Positions 34,398-43,749 are shown, numbered from the stretch's first letter. The stretch is 55,137 nucleotides of DNA from Acetobacteraceae bacterium (GCA_031291795.1 JARLIJ010000267.1:1-55137), one strand, 5' to 3'. Translations and numbers: made by a program. Notes: generated by a model not told the origin, from the sequence alone.

Positions 34398-34928
34398 ATG
34401 GAACCGTTTGTCGGACAGGTCATTTCGGTCGGCTTCAACTTCGCACCGATCGGCTGGCTGGCGTGCAACGGCCAGCTTGTGCCGATTTCCGAATATGAAG
34501 TCCTGTTCAACCTGATCGGAACCACCTACGGCGGCAATGGCACGACCAATTTCGGCGTTCCCGACCTGCGCGGACGGACGCCGCTCTGCATGGGCCAGGC
34601 CGCTGGCCTCTCGACCTACGTCCTGGGCCAGATGGCCGGCGCGGAGAGCGTGACCCTGACGGCAAACCAGATTGGCTCGCACAACCACACCTTGCTGGCA
34701 TCCGCCCAGGCCGCCGCCGTCAGCGTACCCACGACCAGCACCGCGCTTGGGATCGGCTCGCAAACGGCGCTCAATTTATACGCCGTCCCGCCCGCCTCGA
34801 CGACGCTGAACGGCGGATCGATCGGCAGCCCGGTGGGCGCGGGCAATCTCCCGCACGAGAACCGGCAACCTTACCTGGCCGTGAACTACATCATCGCCTA
34901 TGCAGGGGTTTTTCCGTCGCAGTCATAG
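34398..34928 (+). CDS. phage tail collar domain protein (MdpB-like) 1
   Basis: 176 residues. The collar fold signature is FNFAPIGWLACNGQLVPISE, LIGTTYGGNGTTNFGVPDLR, then GRTPLCMGQ, and the C-terminal NLPHENRQPYLAVNYIIAYA. This is the microcystin-dependent-protein type found in sets of three in many proteobacteria, away from prophages. A GGGGAG ribosome-binding site precedes ATG 34398. It is the first of three tandem paralogues of almost equal length (176, 180, 184 residues) that presumably act together, perhaps as a surface-exposed heterotrimer. The function is not established. Confidence 0.9.
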   Translation: MEPFVGQVISVGFNFAPIGWLACNGQLVPISEYEVLFNLIGTTYGGNGTTNFGVPDLRGRTPLCMGQAAGLSTYVLGQMAGAESVTLTANQIGSHNHTLLASAQAAAVSVPTTSTALGIGSQTALNLYAVPPASTTLNGGSIGSPVGAGNLPHENRQPYLAVNYIIAYAGVFPSQS

Positions 34929-35026
34929 GGCCGTCGCAATCATCGGGCGGCTGCGGTCGCAGGCCCCGATACGCCGCGGACCGCATGGCCGCCAGGCCGG
35001 ACGATGGACCATACCGGGAGACAAAC

Positions 35027-35569
35027 ATGGCACAACCCTTCCTCGGACAGATCACCGTTTTTCCCTTCAACTTCGCCCCGGTCGGTTGGATGACCTGCAG
35101 TGGCCAATTGCTGCCGATTTCGCAATACGCCGCGCTGTTCTCGCTGTTGGGCACGAACTACGGCGGCAACGGCACCAGCAACTTCGCATTGCCGGACCTG
35201 CAGGGCCGCGTGCCGCTCAACCAGGGGCAAGGGCCCGGTCTGTCGGATTACGTCATCGGTGAGGCGGCCGGCGACGAGACGGTCCAGTTGACCGGCAGTA
35301 CGATGCCAGGGCACAGCCACAGCCTGGGCGCCACGACGACGCACGGCTCGACCAACGAACCGGCGGGCAAACTGCTGTCGACCGTGCAGACCGGCGGCCT
35401 GGCAGGCGGCGACAAAGGCCTGATCTACAGCGCAAGCGCCCCGGACACCGCCCTGTCGCCCGGGTCGATTGCCGCGGCCGGCGGCAACCAGCCGCACGCC
35501 AACATGCAGCCTTATCTGGCCCTGACCTACTGCATCGCGATGACCGGCGTGTTTCCGTCACGCCCGTAA
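35027..35569 (+). CDS. phage tail collar domain protein (MdpB-like) 2
   Basis: 180 residues, paralogous to its two neighbours: FNFAPVGWMTCSGQLLPISQ, LLGTNYGGNGTSNFALPDLQ, GRVPLNQGQGPGLSDYVIGE and the C-terminal HANMQPYLALTYCIAMTGVF. The middle section (residues 95-150), which is the variable tip in tail fibres, differs strongly from the other two copies. ATG 35027 is chosen because it aligns with the starts of the neighbours; the frame is open 14 codons further upstream. It follows the first paralogue after 98 bases. Confidence 0.9.
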   Translation: MAQPFLGQITVFPFNFAPVGWMTCSGQLLPISQYAALFSLLGTNYGGNGTSNFALPDLQGRVPLNQGQGPGLSDYVIGEAAGDETVQLTGSTMPGHSHSLGATTTHGSTNEPAGKLLSTVQTGGLAGGDKGLIYSASAPDTALSPGSIAAAGGNQPHANMQPYLALTYCIAMTGVFPSRP

Positions 35570-35629
35570 GACGCGCCGGGACAAGGCAAGACGCATTCGG
35601 GCAAATGACGCATTCGGGGAGCATGCACG

Positions 35630-36184
35630 ATGGCTGAACCATATCTTGGCCAGATCGAGATCTTCGCCTTCGGTTTCGCGCCGAGGAACTGGCTCCTCTG
35701 TGCCGGCCAGACCCTGCCCATCAACCAGTACCAGGCCTTGTTCAGCCTGATCGGAACCACCTATGGCGGCAATGGCATCAACACGTTCCAGTTGCCGAAC
35801 CTGCAGAGCCGTATCGCAATCGGCCAGGGCAGCGGCGCCGGCCTGACACCGCGCGTCCTGGGTGAAGTCGGCGGCGAGGAGAACCACACCCTGTTGGTGA
35901 CCGAGACGCCGCCGCACACCCACCCGATCAATGCCGCGGCGAAGGCCGTCGTTGCGAACAATGTCGACGCGCCCGGCAACACCGTCGTGCTCGCCGCCAC
36001 CACCGGCAAGGACAAGGCCGGCGGCACGCTGACCGTCAATCTCTATGTGACGGATCAGCAACCGAACCAGGTGATGGGCCCCGCGATCGGCATGACGGGC
36101 GGGCAGCCGCATCCCAACCAGATGCCTTACACCGTGCTGAATTATTGCATCGCAACGAGCGGCATCTTCCCGTCACGGAATTGA
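35630..36184 (+). CDS. phage tail collar domain protein (MdpB-like) 3
   Basis: 184 residues, third collar paralogue: FGFAPRNWLLCAGQTLPINQ, LIGTTYGGNGINTFQLPNLQ, SRIAIGQGSGAG and HPNQMPYTVLNYCIATSGIF. PHTHP replaces the SHNH/GHSH of the other copies at the His-x-His metal site seen in trimeric tail fibres. Good GGGGAG ribosome-binding site before ATG 35630. It ends 13 bases before the convergent DUF6916 gene. Confidence 0.9.
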   Translation: MAEPYLGQIEIFAFGFAPRNWLLCAGQTLPINQYQALFSLIGTTYGGNGINTFQLPNLQSRIAIGQGSGAGLTPRVLGEVGGEENHTLLVTETPPHTHPINAAAKAVVANNVDAPGNTVVLAATTGKDKAGGTLTVNLYVTDQQPNQVMGPAIGMTGGQPHPNQMPYTVLNYCIATSGIFPSRN

Positions 36185-36197
36185 GCGCGACACCGTT

Positions 36198-36530
36198 TCA
36201 GTTGAACACGACCTGGTAGTCCTGCCGGTCGTGGGCCGGCGTGTGGATCGGGATGATGTAGAACCCGAATACCGGCCCGTCCTCGACCTCGGCCTGATAG
36301 AAGCCTTCCGGCAGGATGTCGCCGGCCGGCCCCTGGAAGATCAGGGAAAACGACTGGCGCACAGTGCCGGGGACCGGGACGTGGTCGGCCGCGTCGATGC
36401 TCGTGAGGCGAAGCGCAAGATGGCTCCCCGGGAAGCGGAACACCTTACCGAGATGCGGTTCGAAGTCGTGATGCTGCAACGGCTCGTTCATGGCCTGGCA
36501 CATCCTGTCGCAATGGTTCGGTAAAGTCAT
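36198..36530 (-). CDS. DUF6916-like small protein
   Basis: 110 residues, soluble, beta-rich: HHDFEPHLGKVFRFPGSHLA, FSLIFQGPAGDILPEGFYQA and GPVFGFYIIPIHTPAHDRQD. Small proteins of this type (DUF6916) are encoded next to collar-domain triads in other genomes, so they are likely partners. ATG 36530 has CGGAG five bases upstream; internal ATGs nine and thirteen codons later are alternatives. It is convergent with the third collar gene and divergent from the GNAT gene. Confidence 0.75.
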   Translation of the reverse strand: MTLPNHCDRMCQAMNEPLQHHDFEPHLGKVFRFPGSHLALRLTSIDAADHVPVPGTVRQSFSLIFQGPAGDILPEGFYQAEVEDGPVFGFYIIPIHTPAHDRQDYQVVFN

Positions 36531-36584
36531 GACGGCTCCGGCGTTTCTTAGCGACGCAGGCGCGGCCGGTAAAGGAGGTGCGCG

Positions 36585-37121
36585 ATGACCGGGAGGCTGT
36601 TGCTGGAAACGTCGCGCGGGCCAATCGCGCTACGCCCGGAACAGGATGGCGACCGGACGTTCCTGTATGACCTGTTCTGCAGCCACGTGCTGCCGGACAT
36701 CGCCCGGCTGCCGATCGACGACAGCACGCGCGATGCGCTGGTGGGCATGCAGTTCATCTCGCAGACGACGACCTATCGCACCCAGTTCCCACAGGCGCGC
36801 TTCGATATCATCGAGCGGGAGGGCGTGCCGATCGGACGGCTGGTCGTGGACGATGCCGGAGATGTCGCCTGCATCGTCGATTTCGCGCTGCTGCCGGGTG
36901 TTCGGGGCAGCGGCATGGGATCTGCCATCCTGGCCTGCGTGCTGGCACCGCTGGGCGAGCGCGGCCGCGCAGTGCGGTCGACGGTGGTGTGGAACAACGA
37001 GGCATCGTTGCGGATGTGCCGCCGCCTGGGGTTTGTTCATATCGGCGGCGACCCGCCGTTCATGCAACTGGAATGGCACGCCGGCGCCGGGTCCGGTCAG
37101 CCGGTGCGCCCATTCGGGTAG
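36585..37121 (+). CDS. GNAT family N-acetyltransferase
   Basis: 178 residues. The acetyl-CoA binding motif A is VDFALLPGVRGSGMGSAILA, followed by motif B (WNNEASLRMCRRLGFVHIG). The N-terminus (GPIALRPEQDGDRTFLYDLF) is the usual first strand and helix. GNAT genes commonly accompany the collar/DUF6916 group, so it could modify one of them, but a substrate cannot be read from sequence. AAAGGAGG precedes ATG 36585. Its last 25 bases overlap the convergent GFA gene. Confidence 0.9.
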   Translation: MTGRLLLETSRGPIALRPEQDGDRTFLYDLFCSHVLPDIARLPIDDSTRDALVGMQFISQTTTYRTQFPQARFDIIEREGVPIGRLVVDDAGDVACIVDFALLPGVRGSGMGSAILACVLAPLGERGRAVRSTVVWNNEASLRMCRRLGFVHIGGDPPFMQLEWHAGAGSGQPVRPFG

Positions 37122-37492
37122 CTGGGCAAGGCCGGTTCCAGCGACACCCACGGCAGGCGCGTGGCGGTCTCCACCTGGTCATGCGGCGGCAACGCGGCCG
37201 GATCGTCCAGGCTGCAGGTTGTCACATCGATCTCGTCGGAATGCCGGTCGGTCTCGAATGTCAGCGGTGTGCCGCAGGTGGCGCAGAAGCGGCGCGTGGC
37301 GTGGGCGCTGGACTGGTAGGCGGCAGGCGTCGCGCCGGTGAAGCGGAAGTCTGTCCGCCTGACGCTGAACCAGGTCACATACGCCGCACCCGCCGCCCGT
37401 CGGCACATCGAGCAGTGGCAGTTGGTCTCGTGGTACGGCGTGCCGCCCGCTTCGTAGCGCGTGGCACCGCACAGGCAGCCGCCGGTCAACAT
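37097..37492 (-). CDS. GFA family zinc protein
   Basis: 131 residues of the glutathione-dependent-formaldehyde-activating (GFA, CENP-V) family. Zinc cysteines are all present: GGCLCGATRY, CHCSMCRRAAG and RRFCATCGTPLTF. Most members do not act on formaldehyde, so no reaction is assigned. ATG 37492 is chosen because AGGAGG lies eight bases upstream; the frame stays open ten codons further. It converges on the GNAT gene with a 25-base overlap of coding ends. Confidence 0.9.
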   Translation of the reverse strand: MLTGGCLCGATRYEAGGTPYHETNCHCSMCRRAAGAAYVTWFSVRRTDFRFTGATPAAYQSSAHATRRFCATCGTPLTFETDRHSDEIDVTTCSLDDPAALPPHDQVETATRLPWVSLEPALPSYPNGRTG

Positions 37493-37559
37493 GCGAGACG
37501 CCTCCTGGGTGGCTGAGGCCACCGAGGTGTCGGCAGCCTCCCGCCACGGGCCGGTTCGG

Positions 37560-39038
37560 TCAGGTACCGATGCCGCCGATCGCCATGTACTTGATCTCGA
37601 GGTAGTCCTCGATCCCGTATTTGGACCCCTCGCGGCCGAGACCGGAGGATTTCACGCCCCCGAACGGCGCCTCGGCGGTGGAGATGATGCCCTCGTTGAT
37701 GCCGACGATGCCGTATTCCAGCGCCTCGGCCACGCGGAAGATGCGGCCGACATCGCGGGCATAGAAATACGACGCCAGGCCGAACTCGGTGTCGTTGGCG
37801 AGGCGGATCGCTTCCTCCTCGGTCTTGAAGCGGAACAGCGGCGCGACCGGGCCGAAGGTTTCCTCGCGGAAGATCACGGCATCGTGCGGGACGTTGGCCA
37901 GGATCGTCGGCAGGAAGAAGTTGCCGCCCAGCGGGCTGCGCTTGCCGCCGGTGACGATGGCGGCGCCGCGTTCCAGCGCGTCCTCGATGTGCGCTTCAAC
38001 CTTGGTGACGGCGGCGGCGTTGATCAGCGGGCCCTGCAGCACGCCGGGCTCCATGCCGTTGCCGATCTTCATGGCCTCGACGGCGGCTTTCAGCTTGGCG
38101 GCGAAGGCGTCGTAGACTCCGTCCTGCACCAGGATGCGGTTGGCGCAGACGCAGGTCTGGCCGGTGTTGCGGAACTTGCTGCCCATCGCACCGACCACCG
38201 CGGCGTCGAGGTCGGCATCGTCGAACACGATGAACGGCGCGTTGCCGCCCAGCTCCATGCTGGTCTTCTTGATGGTCGGCGCGCACTGCGCGAGCAGCTT
38301 CGCGCCGACCTCGGTGCTGCCGGTGAAGCTCAGCTTGCGCACCAGCGGGTTGGAGGTGAGTTCGGCGCCCATCTCGGACGATCCGCCGGTCAGCACGTTG
38401 CAGACGCCGGCCGGCATCCCTGCCCGTTCCGCCAGCACCGCCAGCGCCAACGCCGAGAACGGGGTCTGGCTGGCCGGGCGGATCACGCCGGTGCAGCCGG
38501 CGGCCCAGCCGGGGCCGGCCTTGCGGGTGATCATGGCGGAGGGAAAATTCCAGGGCGTGATCGCGGCGAACACGCCGATCGGCTCCTTGGTCACCAGGAT
38601 GCGGCGGCCCTTGGCGTTCTGCGGAATGGTGTCGCCGTAGATGCGCTTCGCTTCCTCGGCGAACCACTCGATGAAGCTGGCGGCGTAGGCGATCTCGCCG
38701 CGGCTTTCGGCCAGCGGCTTGCCCTGTTCGGCGGTCATGATGACGGCGAGGTCGTCGGCATTCGCCAGCATCAGGTCGTTGAGCTTGCGCAGGATGGCGC
38801 TGCGCTCCTTGGCGAGCATGGCGCGCCAGGCGGGGAAGGCGCGGGCGGCGGCCTCGATCGCGCGGCGGGTTTCGGCAGTGCCCATGGCGGGGACCTCACC
38901 CACCGCTTCGCCGGTGGCCGGGTTCTTCACCACGATCGTCTTGCCGCTGTCGGCCTCCACCCACTTACCGTCCAGGTAGTTCGCCTGGCGGAGCAGGGTC
39001 GGGTCCTTCAGCGGCAATTTGGAGACGGGGTTCAGCAT
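37560..39038 (-). CDS. gabD: succinate-semialdehyde dehydrogenase, GabD type
   Basis: NAD(P)-dependent aldehyde dehydrogenase, 492 residues. The catalytic Cys is in [19 protein letters not shown] and the general base Glu in [19 protein letters not shown]. The cofactor region reads [19 protein letters not shown] and [18 protein letters not shown]. The N-terminal [20 protein letters not shown] and C-terminal [20 protein letters not shown] are typical of GabD (GABA and 4-hydroxybutyrate breakdown to succinate). Substrate is inferred from family resemblance. ATG 39038 follows AGGAGGA; a longer in-frame start at 39119 would add an unlikely 27 residues. No GABA aminotransferase is adjacent. Confidence 0.92.
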   Translation of the reverse strand: MLNPVSKLPLKDPTLLRQANYLDGKWVEADSGKTIVVKNPATGEAVGEVPAMGTAETRRAIEAAARAFPAWRAMLAKERSAILRKLNDLMLANADDLAVIMTAEQGKPLAESRGEIAYAASFIEWFAEEAKRIYGDTIPQNAKGRRILVTKEPIGVFAAITPWNFPSAMITRKAGPGWAAGCTGVIRPASQTPFSALALAVLAERAGMPAGVCNVLTGGSSEMGAELTSNPLVRKLSFTGSTEVGAKLLAQCAPTIKKTSMELGGNAPFIVFDDADLDAAVVGAMGSKFRNTGQTCVCANRILVQDGVYDAFAAKLKAAVEAMKIGNGMEPGVLQGPLINAAAVTKVEAHIEDALERGAAIVTGGKRSPLGGNFFLPTILANVPHDAVIFREETFGPVAPLFRFKTEEEAIRLANDTEFGLASYFYARDVGRIFRVAEALEYGIVGINEGIISTAEAPFGGVKSSGLGREGSKYGIEDYLEIKYMAIGGIGT

Positions 39039-39206
39039 GGATCGGTCCTCCTGGCCTGGGTTAGCCGGAAGATAGGCGCTTGGCGGCAGGGTGTCAGGGT
39101 GGGGGACCGGGATATGCAATTGCTATTCGGACGCCGATCGCGCTCCATCGGAATGCTATCCGGCATCGCCAATCTTCTGCGCCTCACATGACGTGAAAGG
39201 GCGCCC

Positions 39207-39314
39207 GTGTTCGATCTGCTGCTGCTGGGCCTGCTGGCGATCGCCTTCGCCGGAGCGGGCGGTTACATCCTGATCTGCCACGACCTGACGGCAACGGCGG
39301 ACAAGCCGCGATGA
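39207..39314 (+). CDS. kdpF: K+-transporting ATPase subunit KdpF
   Basis: 35-residue single-span membrane peptide ([20 protein letters not shown], then [15 protein letters not shown]). The GTG start is at 39207 and the TGA at 39312-39314 overlaps the kdpA ATG (ATGA). Size, hydrophobic profile and position directly before kdpA identify it as KdpF, the lipid-like stabiliser of the KdpFABC complex. Confidence 0.85.
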   Translation: MFDLLLLGLLAIAFAGAGGYILICHDLTATADKPR

Positions 39315-41029
39315 CCTGGGTGGGCTGGCTGCAGATCGTCCTGTTCGCCGCGGTGGTCGTCGCGGCGGTGAAGCCGTTCGGGCGGCATATCGCAGACAGC
39401 CTCGACGGGCGCGGCTGGCTCGCGCGTCGTTGCGCACCGGTGGAACGCGGGTTGTACCGCCTCGCCGGCGTCGATCCCGCCCAGGAACAGAGCTGGATCG
39501 CCTATGCCTTTGCGCTGCTGGCGTTCCACGTCGTGGGCATCGTGGCGCTGTATGCGCTGCAGCGCGTGCAGGCCTGGCTGCCGCTCAATCCGCAGCAGTT
39601 CGCAGCGGTCTCGCCGGACCTGGCGCTGAACACCGCCGTCAGCTTCGCCACCAACACCAGTTGGCAGTCCTATGGCGGCGAGACCACGCTGAGCAACCTG
39701 GTGCAGATGGCCGGCATCGGCGTGCAATCCTTCCTCTCGGGCGCCAGCGGCATCGCCGTCGCGATCGTGCTGGTGCGCGGCTTCGCCCGCCGGTCCGCGC
39801 ACACAGTCGGCAATTTCTGGGTCGATGTGACGCGCGCCACGCTCTACGTGCTGCTGCCGGTCTGCATCGTGGCCACGCTGTTCCTGGTCTGGCAGGGCGT
39901 GCCGCAGACACTCGGCGCCTCGGTGAGTGCCACGACGCTGGAGGGCGCGCAGCAGGTGATCGCGCGCGGCCCCGTCGCCTCCCAGGTCGCAATCAAGCTC
40001 TTGAGCGGCGACGGCGGCGGCTTCTTCAACGCCAACTCCGCGCATCCGTTCGAGAACCCGACGGCGCTGACGGGCCTGGTCGAGATGGGCCTGATCTTCC
40101 TGATCGGCGTCGCGCTGACCCACACGTTCGGGCGGATGGTCGGCGACGCGCGGCAGGGCTGGGTGCTGTTCGCCGCGATGGCGGTGCTGTTCGTGGCCGG
40201 GCTCGTGGTGGTCTACGGCGCCGAGGCCGGCCATGCCCCCGCGCTGTCCGCCCCCGGCATCGACCAGGCGGCCGGTGCGTGGCAGGGCAACATGGAGGGC
40301 AAGGAAGTCCGCTTCGGCGTGGCGCAATCCGCATTGTTCGCGACGGTCACGACGGCGTCCTCGGACGGCGCGGTGGATGCGATGCATGACAGCTTCATGC
40401 CGCTGTCGGGCCTGGTGCTGCTGACCAACATGATGCTGGACGAGGTGGTCGTCGGCGGCCCCGGCTCCGGCCTGTTCGGCATGCTGCTGTTCGTCGTGGT
40501 CGCGGTGTTCGTGGCCGGCCTGATGATCGGTCGGACGCCGGAATACCTCGGCAAGAAGATCGAGGCGAACGAGGTCAAGATGACCATGCTGGCGCTGCTG
40601 TGCGTGCCGGCGTTCATCCTGGTGATGGCCGCTGGGGCAGCCGTCCTGCCGGCGGGCGTGACGGCGCTGAACAATGCCGGGCCGCATGGGTTTTCCGAGA
40701 TCCTGTATGGCTACACCTCGGGTGCCGCGACCAACGGCAGCGCGTTCGCCGGGCTGAGCGCGAACACGCCGTTCTGGAACCTGACGCTGGCGGCTGCGAT
40801 GTTTGCCGGGCGGTTCCTGGTGATGGTGCCGGTGCTGTGCGTCGCGGGCACGCTGGCGGCGAAACGGATCGTGCCGCCCTCGGCCGGGACGCTGCCGACG
40901 CATGGCACGCAGTTCGTGGGGCTGCTGGTCGGGACGATCGTGATCGTGGGTGGGCTCACGTTCCTGCCGGCGCTGGCGCTTGGGCCGGTGGCCGAGCAGT
41001 TCGCGATGGCGGCGGGGGTGATGTACTGA
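39311..41029 (+). CDS. kdpA: K+-transporting ATPase subunit KdpA
   Basis: K+-selective pore subunit of the high-affinity Kdp pump; 572 residues with about ten membrane spans. All four selectivity-filter loops are intact: [53 protein letters not shown] and [20 protein letters not shown]. The C-terminus ([30 protein letters not shown]) is complete. Normally kdpB and kdpC follow at once; here the next 100 bases encode nothing and the next gene is on the other strand, so the operon is cut after kdpA. Without KdpB no energised transport is possible unless kdpB is elsewhere. Confidence 0.96.
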   Translation: MTWVGWLQIVLFAAVVVAAVKPFGRHIADSLDGRGWLARRCAPVERGLYRLAGVDPAQEQSWIAYAFALLAFHVVGIVALYALQRVQAWLPLNPQQFAAVSPDLALNTAVSFATNTSWQSYGGETTLSNLVQMAGIGVQSFLSGASGIAVAIVLVRGFARRSAHTVGNFWVDVTRATLYVLLPVCIVATLFLVWQGVPQTLGASVSATTLEGAQQVIARGPVASQVAIKLLSGDGGGFFNANSAHPFENPTALTGLVEMGLIFLIGVALTHTFGRMVGDARQGWVLFAAMAVLFVAGLVVVYGAEAGHAPALSAPGIDQAAGAWQGNMEGKEVRFGVAQSALFATVTTASSDGAVDAMHDSFMPLSGLVLLTNMMLDEVVVGGPGSGLFGMLLFVVVAVFVAGLMIGRTPEYLGKKIEANEVKMTMLALLCVPAFILVMAAGAAVLPAGVTALNNAGPHGFSEILYGYTSGAATNGSAFAGLSANTPFWNLTLAAAMFAGRFLVMVPVLCVAGTLAAKRIVPPSAGTLPTHGTQFVGLLVGTIVIVGGLTFLPALALGPVAEQFAMAAGVMY

Positions 41030-41135
41030 GGAGAGCCGGGGAGCAACACGCGAAGATTGACGCGGGGGACTCCTTGGGGGAACGGGCGGATTCATGTGCG
41101 ATCGGCCGGACGTGGATGCCCCGCTTGTACCGGCA

Positions 41136-41742
41136 CTAACCGTCCAGATAGACCACGTAGAAGTGGCCGAAGAGATGGCGAATCCTGTCGGGCATCCTGG
41201 CCGGTGCGATCATGCGCTGTTGGTCGAGGTAAGTTGTGCGGGCACGTGTCTTCCAGTCCTCCGACCGCTCATCATCCGACCGAGCGAAGCCATCGCTTTC
41301 GTCGAATACGAGATAGACCAGTGTTTGACCAAAGACCGGTGAAGCATCGCGCCAGAAGAACCATAGGAGCCGCGGCGGTGGCGCATCTGCTTCCGCATCG
41401 ATTCGTGCCTGATAGTCCTGGCGGAATAAGAAATAATGCACATAGTCACCGGGTGCCGGTGATGGAATTGGCGTGGCGGGGCGCAGGATCAGCAAAGCAA
41501 TCAACACCGGCATCGCAAGACAGGACAGCGCCGCGCCAGCGTCTACGCCAGGAAAATACCACCGCGAAAATCACGAGCGTTGCCGCCGTGATCGCAAGCG
41601 CAAACCAGCACGCGAGCGTCAGGAGCAAAAGCGGCATCCCGAACGGCCCCGTGGTCGATGTGAAGGTTTCGATCAGGTCGAGCGCCATCGGCACGCCAAG
41701 TGCCGCACATGCCGGCCATATGAAAAATCGATCAGCAGTCAC
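41136..41742 (-). pseudogene. frameshifted small membrane protein, unknown
   Basis: Two overlapping minus-strand frames read as one protein of about 200 residues if one base is removed near 41515. The N-terminal part from GTG 41742 (MTADRFFIWPACAALGVPMA, then LLLLTLACWFALAITAATLV and IFAVVFSWRRRWRGAVL) has two membrane segments; the C-terminal part (LAMPVLIALLILRPATPIPS, then DYVHYFLFRQDYQARIDAEA, WFFWRDASPVFGQTLVYLVF and HLFGHFYVVYLDG) has a third and a soluble tail. If the frames are separate, the second could still be translated from ATG 41513 as a 125-residue protein. No family is recognised. Confidence 0.55.
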
Positions 41743-41769
41743 GCATCGAGCCCCGTGACGTTTGCCGTG

Positions 41770-42071
41770 CTCATTGCTCAGCACCAAGTCTGCACCCCCT
41801 GACCAAATTTCGCACGGTCCCGTAACGGCTACCGGGCAGCAGCTCGGCCGAAGCAAACATCCAACCATCCGCCAGCACCAGAGTAATCACCGGCAACCCA
41901 TCCATGACGATGAAGCGGAAGTGTTTGTGCAATGCTGCGCCCACAGAGCGTCCCGAAGCTGAACCGCAATGTCCGATGGCGTCGGCTTGAGGGCAGTCGT
42001 TTGCAGCAGGAACGGTCGGGACAGCGAGGCTGTGAATTTTTCTCTTTTTCCTGCTGGAAATTCGCCCGCGA
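41770..42071. other. decayed stretch between kdp locus and IS remnant
   Basis: About 300 bases without an intact gene. Minus-strand fragments in two frames (SDIAVQLRDALWA near 41935-41985, then FRFIVMDGLPVITLVLADGW near 41860-41925) look like pieces of one short protein with a shift between them, ending with MFASAELLPGSRYGTVRNLV. I do not recognise it. Confidence 0.35.
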
Positions 42072-42720
42072 TTGCGATTCGATATCGGGACACTTCGCCC
42101 GCTGAGCCCGCTGGACCCGCTGTTTGACACCCCTCCCGACCAGCCGGTTCCCTCCCCCTGTGGGCGCGGCGCCCCGCGCCTGCTGCAGGCCGAACGCCGC
42201 GAGGTCGCGCTGCGTGCCACCTCGCTCGACGAACCGATCGGTCCCGACCACCTTGCCCGTCTGGTCTGGGAGATGGTGCAGCGCTTCGACCTCCAACCCC
42301 TGCTCGATACGGTCGACGCCTGCGAGGGCACACCCGGTCACCCGCAAACCGACCCAGCCATCCTGGCGGCACTCTGGCTGTATGCCACGCTCGACGGCGT
42401 CGGCAGCGCCCGCGAGCGCCTCGCGCGGGTGGAGGCGGCCCTGGCTGCGATGCCCGATTCGCCGCCGAGACCCAGCACGGGCTGGTGGCAGCGGTGGCGG
42501 TGACGACCTCGGGGGCGGACCAGAACGCGCTCGAGGGCATGCATGCGCAGGTCGTGGACACCTATCGGCATGTGCCGGCCAATTGGCTGGTCGACGGCGG
42601 CTATGTCTCGCAGGATGGTATTGAGGCGGTGACCGAAGCAGGCAGCGATCTGCATGCGCCGCTCGGTACCCTGCTCGCCAAACGCGACAGCGCCGCCCTG
42701 ATCAGGGGCAGCAGAAAAAC
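42072..42720 (+). pseudogene. IS1182-family transposase remnant, internal deletion
   Basis: The first frame (42072-42503) carries the IS1182-type N-terminal domain: LDEPIGPDHLARLVWEMVQR, FDLQPLLDTVDACEG and HPQTDPAILAALWLYATLDG. It then breaks, and a second frame from 42485 carries a central transposase segment: GLVAAVAVTTSGADQNALEG, VVDTYRHVPANWLVDGGYVS and DGIEAVTEAGSDLHAPL. The several hundred bases that should encode the part between, including the first catalytic Asp, are missing, as is the C-terminus. Terminal inverted repeats were not found. Confidence 0.75.
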
Positions 42721-42761
42721 GTCACAGCCTCGGAGCCCCAACCTTCCTTCAGCCGCCCACA

Positions 42762-42797
42762 CCGTGCGATGGCGGGTCGCCGCCCGCCATCGCACGG
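42762..42797 (-). terminator. hairpin downstream of dapA
   Basis: CCGTGCGATGGCGGG (42762-42776) and CCCGCCATCGCACGG (42783-42797) form a perfect 15-base stem with a 6-base loop, 22 bases beyond the dapA stop on the minus strand. No T-run follows, as is frequent in high-GC genomes. Confidence 0.6.
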
Positions 42798-42819
42798 CAA
42801 CGCAGGCCGGCGGCTGGGC

Positions 42820-43746
42820 TCAGCCGGCCAGCGCCAGGTGACGGCGCGGCGAGCCTCCCACCGCCGCGGCCATCATCTCGGGCAGCAGGGCGTGCAAACG
42901 CTCCCGAGTTGCCGCACTGGCCCGAGTCAGAGGCAACCGCACCGCGTCGGCGCACAGCCCGAGTTCGGCCAGCGCGGCCTTGACGGGGATGGGGTTGCTT
43001 TCAGCGAACAATGCCGCATGCAGCGGGTCGAGCTGGTCGCGCAACCGGCCGAACGTCACCAGGTCGCCGGCGTCCCACGCACGATGCAGCGCGGCGCACA
43101 GGGCGGGCGCGACGTTGGCCGTCACCGAGATGCAGCCCGCGCCACCCATGGCGCGATAGGCCGGCGCCGTGGCATCGTCGCCGGAGAGTTGCAGCAGGTC
43201 GCTGCCGCACAGCGCCCGCAGCCGGGGCGGACGCGACAGGTCGGCAGTGGCATCCTTCAGGGCGACGATCAGCTGGTCCTCGAACAGCCCCGCCACCGTC
43301 GCATCGGCGATCGCCACGCCGACCCGGCTGGGCACGTCGTACAGCACGATCGGACGATCGGTGGCATGGGCGATCGCGCGGACATGCGCGGCGATGCCGC
43401 ATTGGGTCGGCTTGACGTAGGGCGGCGGCGCGCACAGCAGCCCGTCGGCGCCGGCGCGCACGGCATCCATCGCGAGGGCGATCGACTGGTCGGTCGCGAC
43501 CGCGGTGCAACCCCCTACCACGGGCACGCGGCCAGCGGCGACCTCGACCGCGACGCGCACCACGCGCATCGCCTCCGCCGCAGTGAGCGTTGCCGCCTCA
43601 CCGGTGCTGCCGCACATCACCAGGGCATTGCTGCCGCGCTGGATCTGCCACTCGACGAGGCGCGCAAGGGCGGTCTCATCGATCGCGCCGGCGCGGAACG
43701 GGGTGACGAGCGCCACCCACGAGCCGCCTGGAAGGGCCTGGCCCAT
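42820..43746 (-). CDS. dapA: 4-hydroxy-tetrahydrodipicolinate synthase
   Basis: Class I aldolase joining pyruvate and aspartate semialdehyde in lysine and peptidoglycan-precursor synthesis; 308 residues. Catalytic set: CGSTGEAATLT (Ser47, Thr48), Tyr136 in IVLYDVPSRVG, Arg141, and Schiff-base Lys164 in VALKDATADL, with spacing as in E. coli DapA (Tyr133, Arg138, Lys161). The presence of the Arg separates it from the catabolic paralogue at 21814-22743. It may still be a second copy, since biosynthetic dapA usually lies near smpB in this group. It starts 3 bases after the preceding gene, so they form an operon. Confidence 0.85.
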   Translation of the reverse strand: MGQALPGGSWVALVTPFRAGAIDETALARLVEWQIQRGSNALVMCGSTGEAATLTAAEAMRVVRVAVEVAAGRVPVVGGCTAVATDQSIALAMDAVRAGADGLLCAPPPYVKPTQCGIAAHVRAIAHATDRPIVLYDVPSRVGVAIADATVAGLFEDQLIVALKDATADLSRPPRLRALCGSDLLQLSGDDATAPAYRAMGGAGCISVTANVAPALCAALHRAWDAGDLVTFGRLRDQLDPLHAALFAESNPIPVKAALAELGLCADAVRLPLTRASAATRERLHALLPEMMAAAVGGSPRRHLALAG

Positions 43747-43749
43747 GGT

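Noticed and set aside
34398-36184. Prophage or tailocin because of three tail-collar proteins
   Set aside because: No sheath, tube, baseplate, lysis or packaging genes are nearby, and the triad form is typical of stand-alone MdpB-like loci.
41030-41135. Start of a kdpB fragment after kdpA
   Set aside because: No frame in these 106 bases resembles the KdpB N-terminus.
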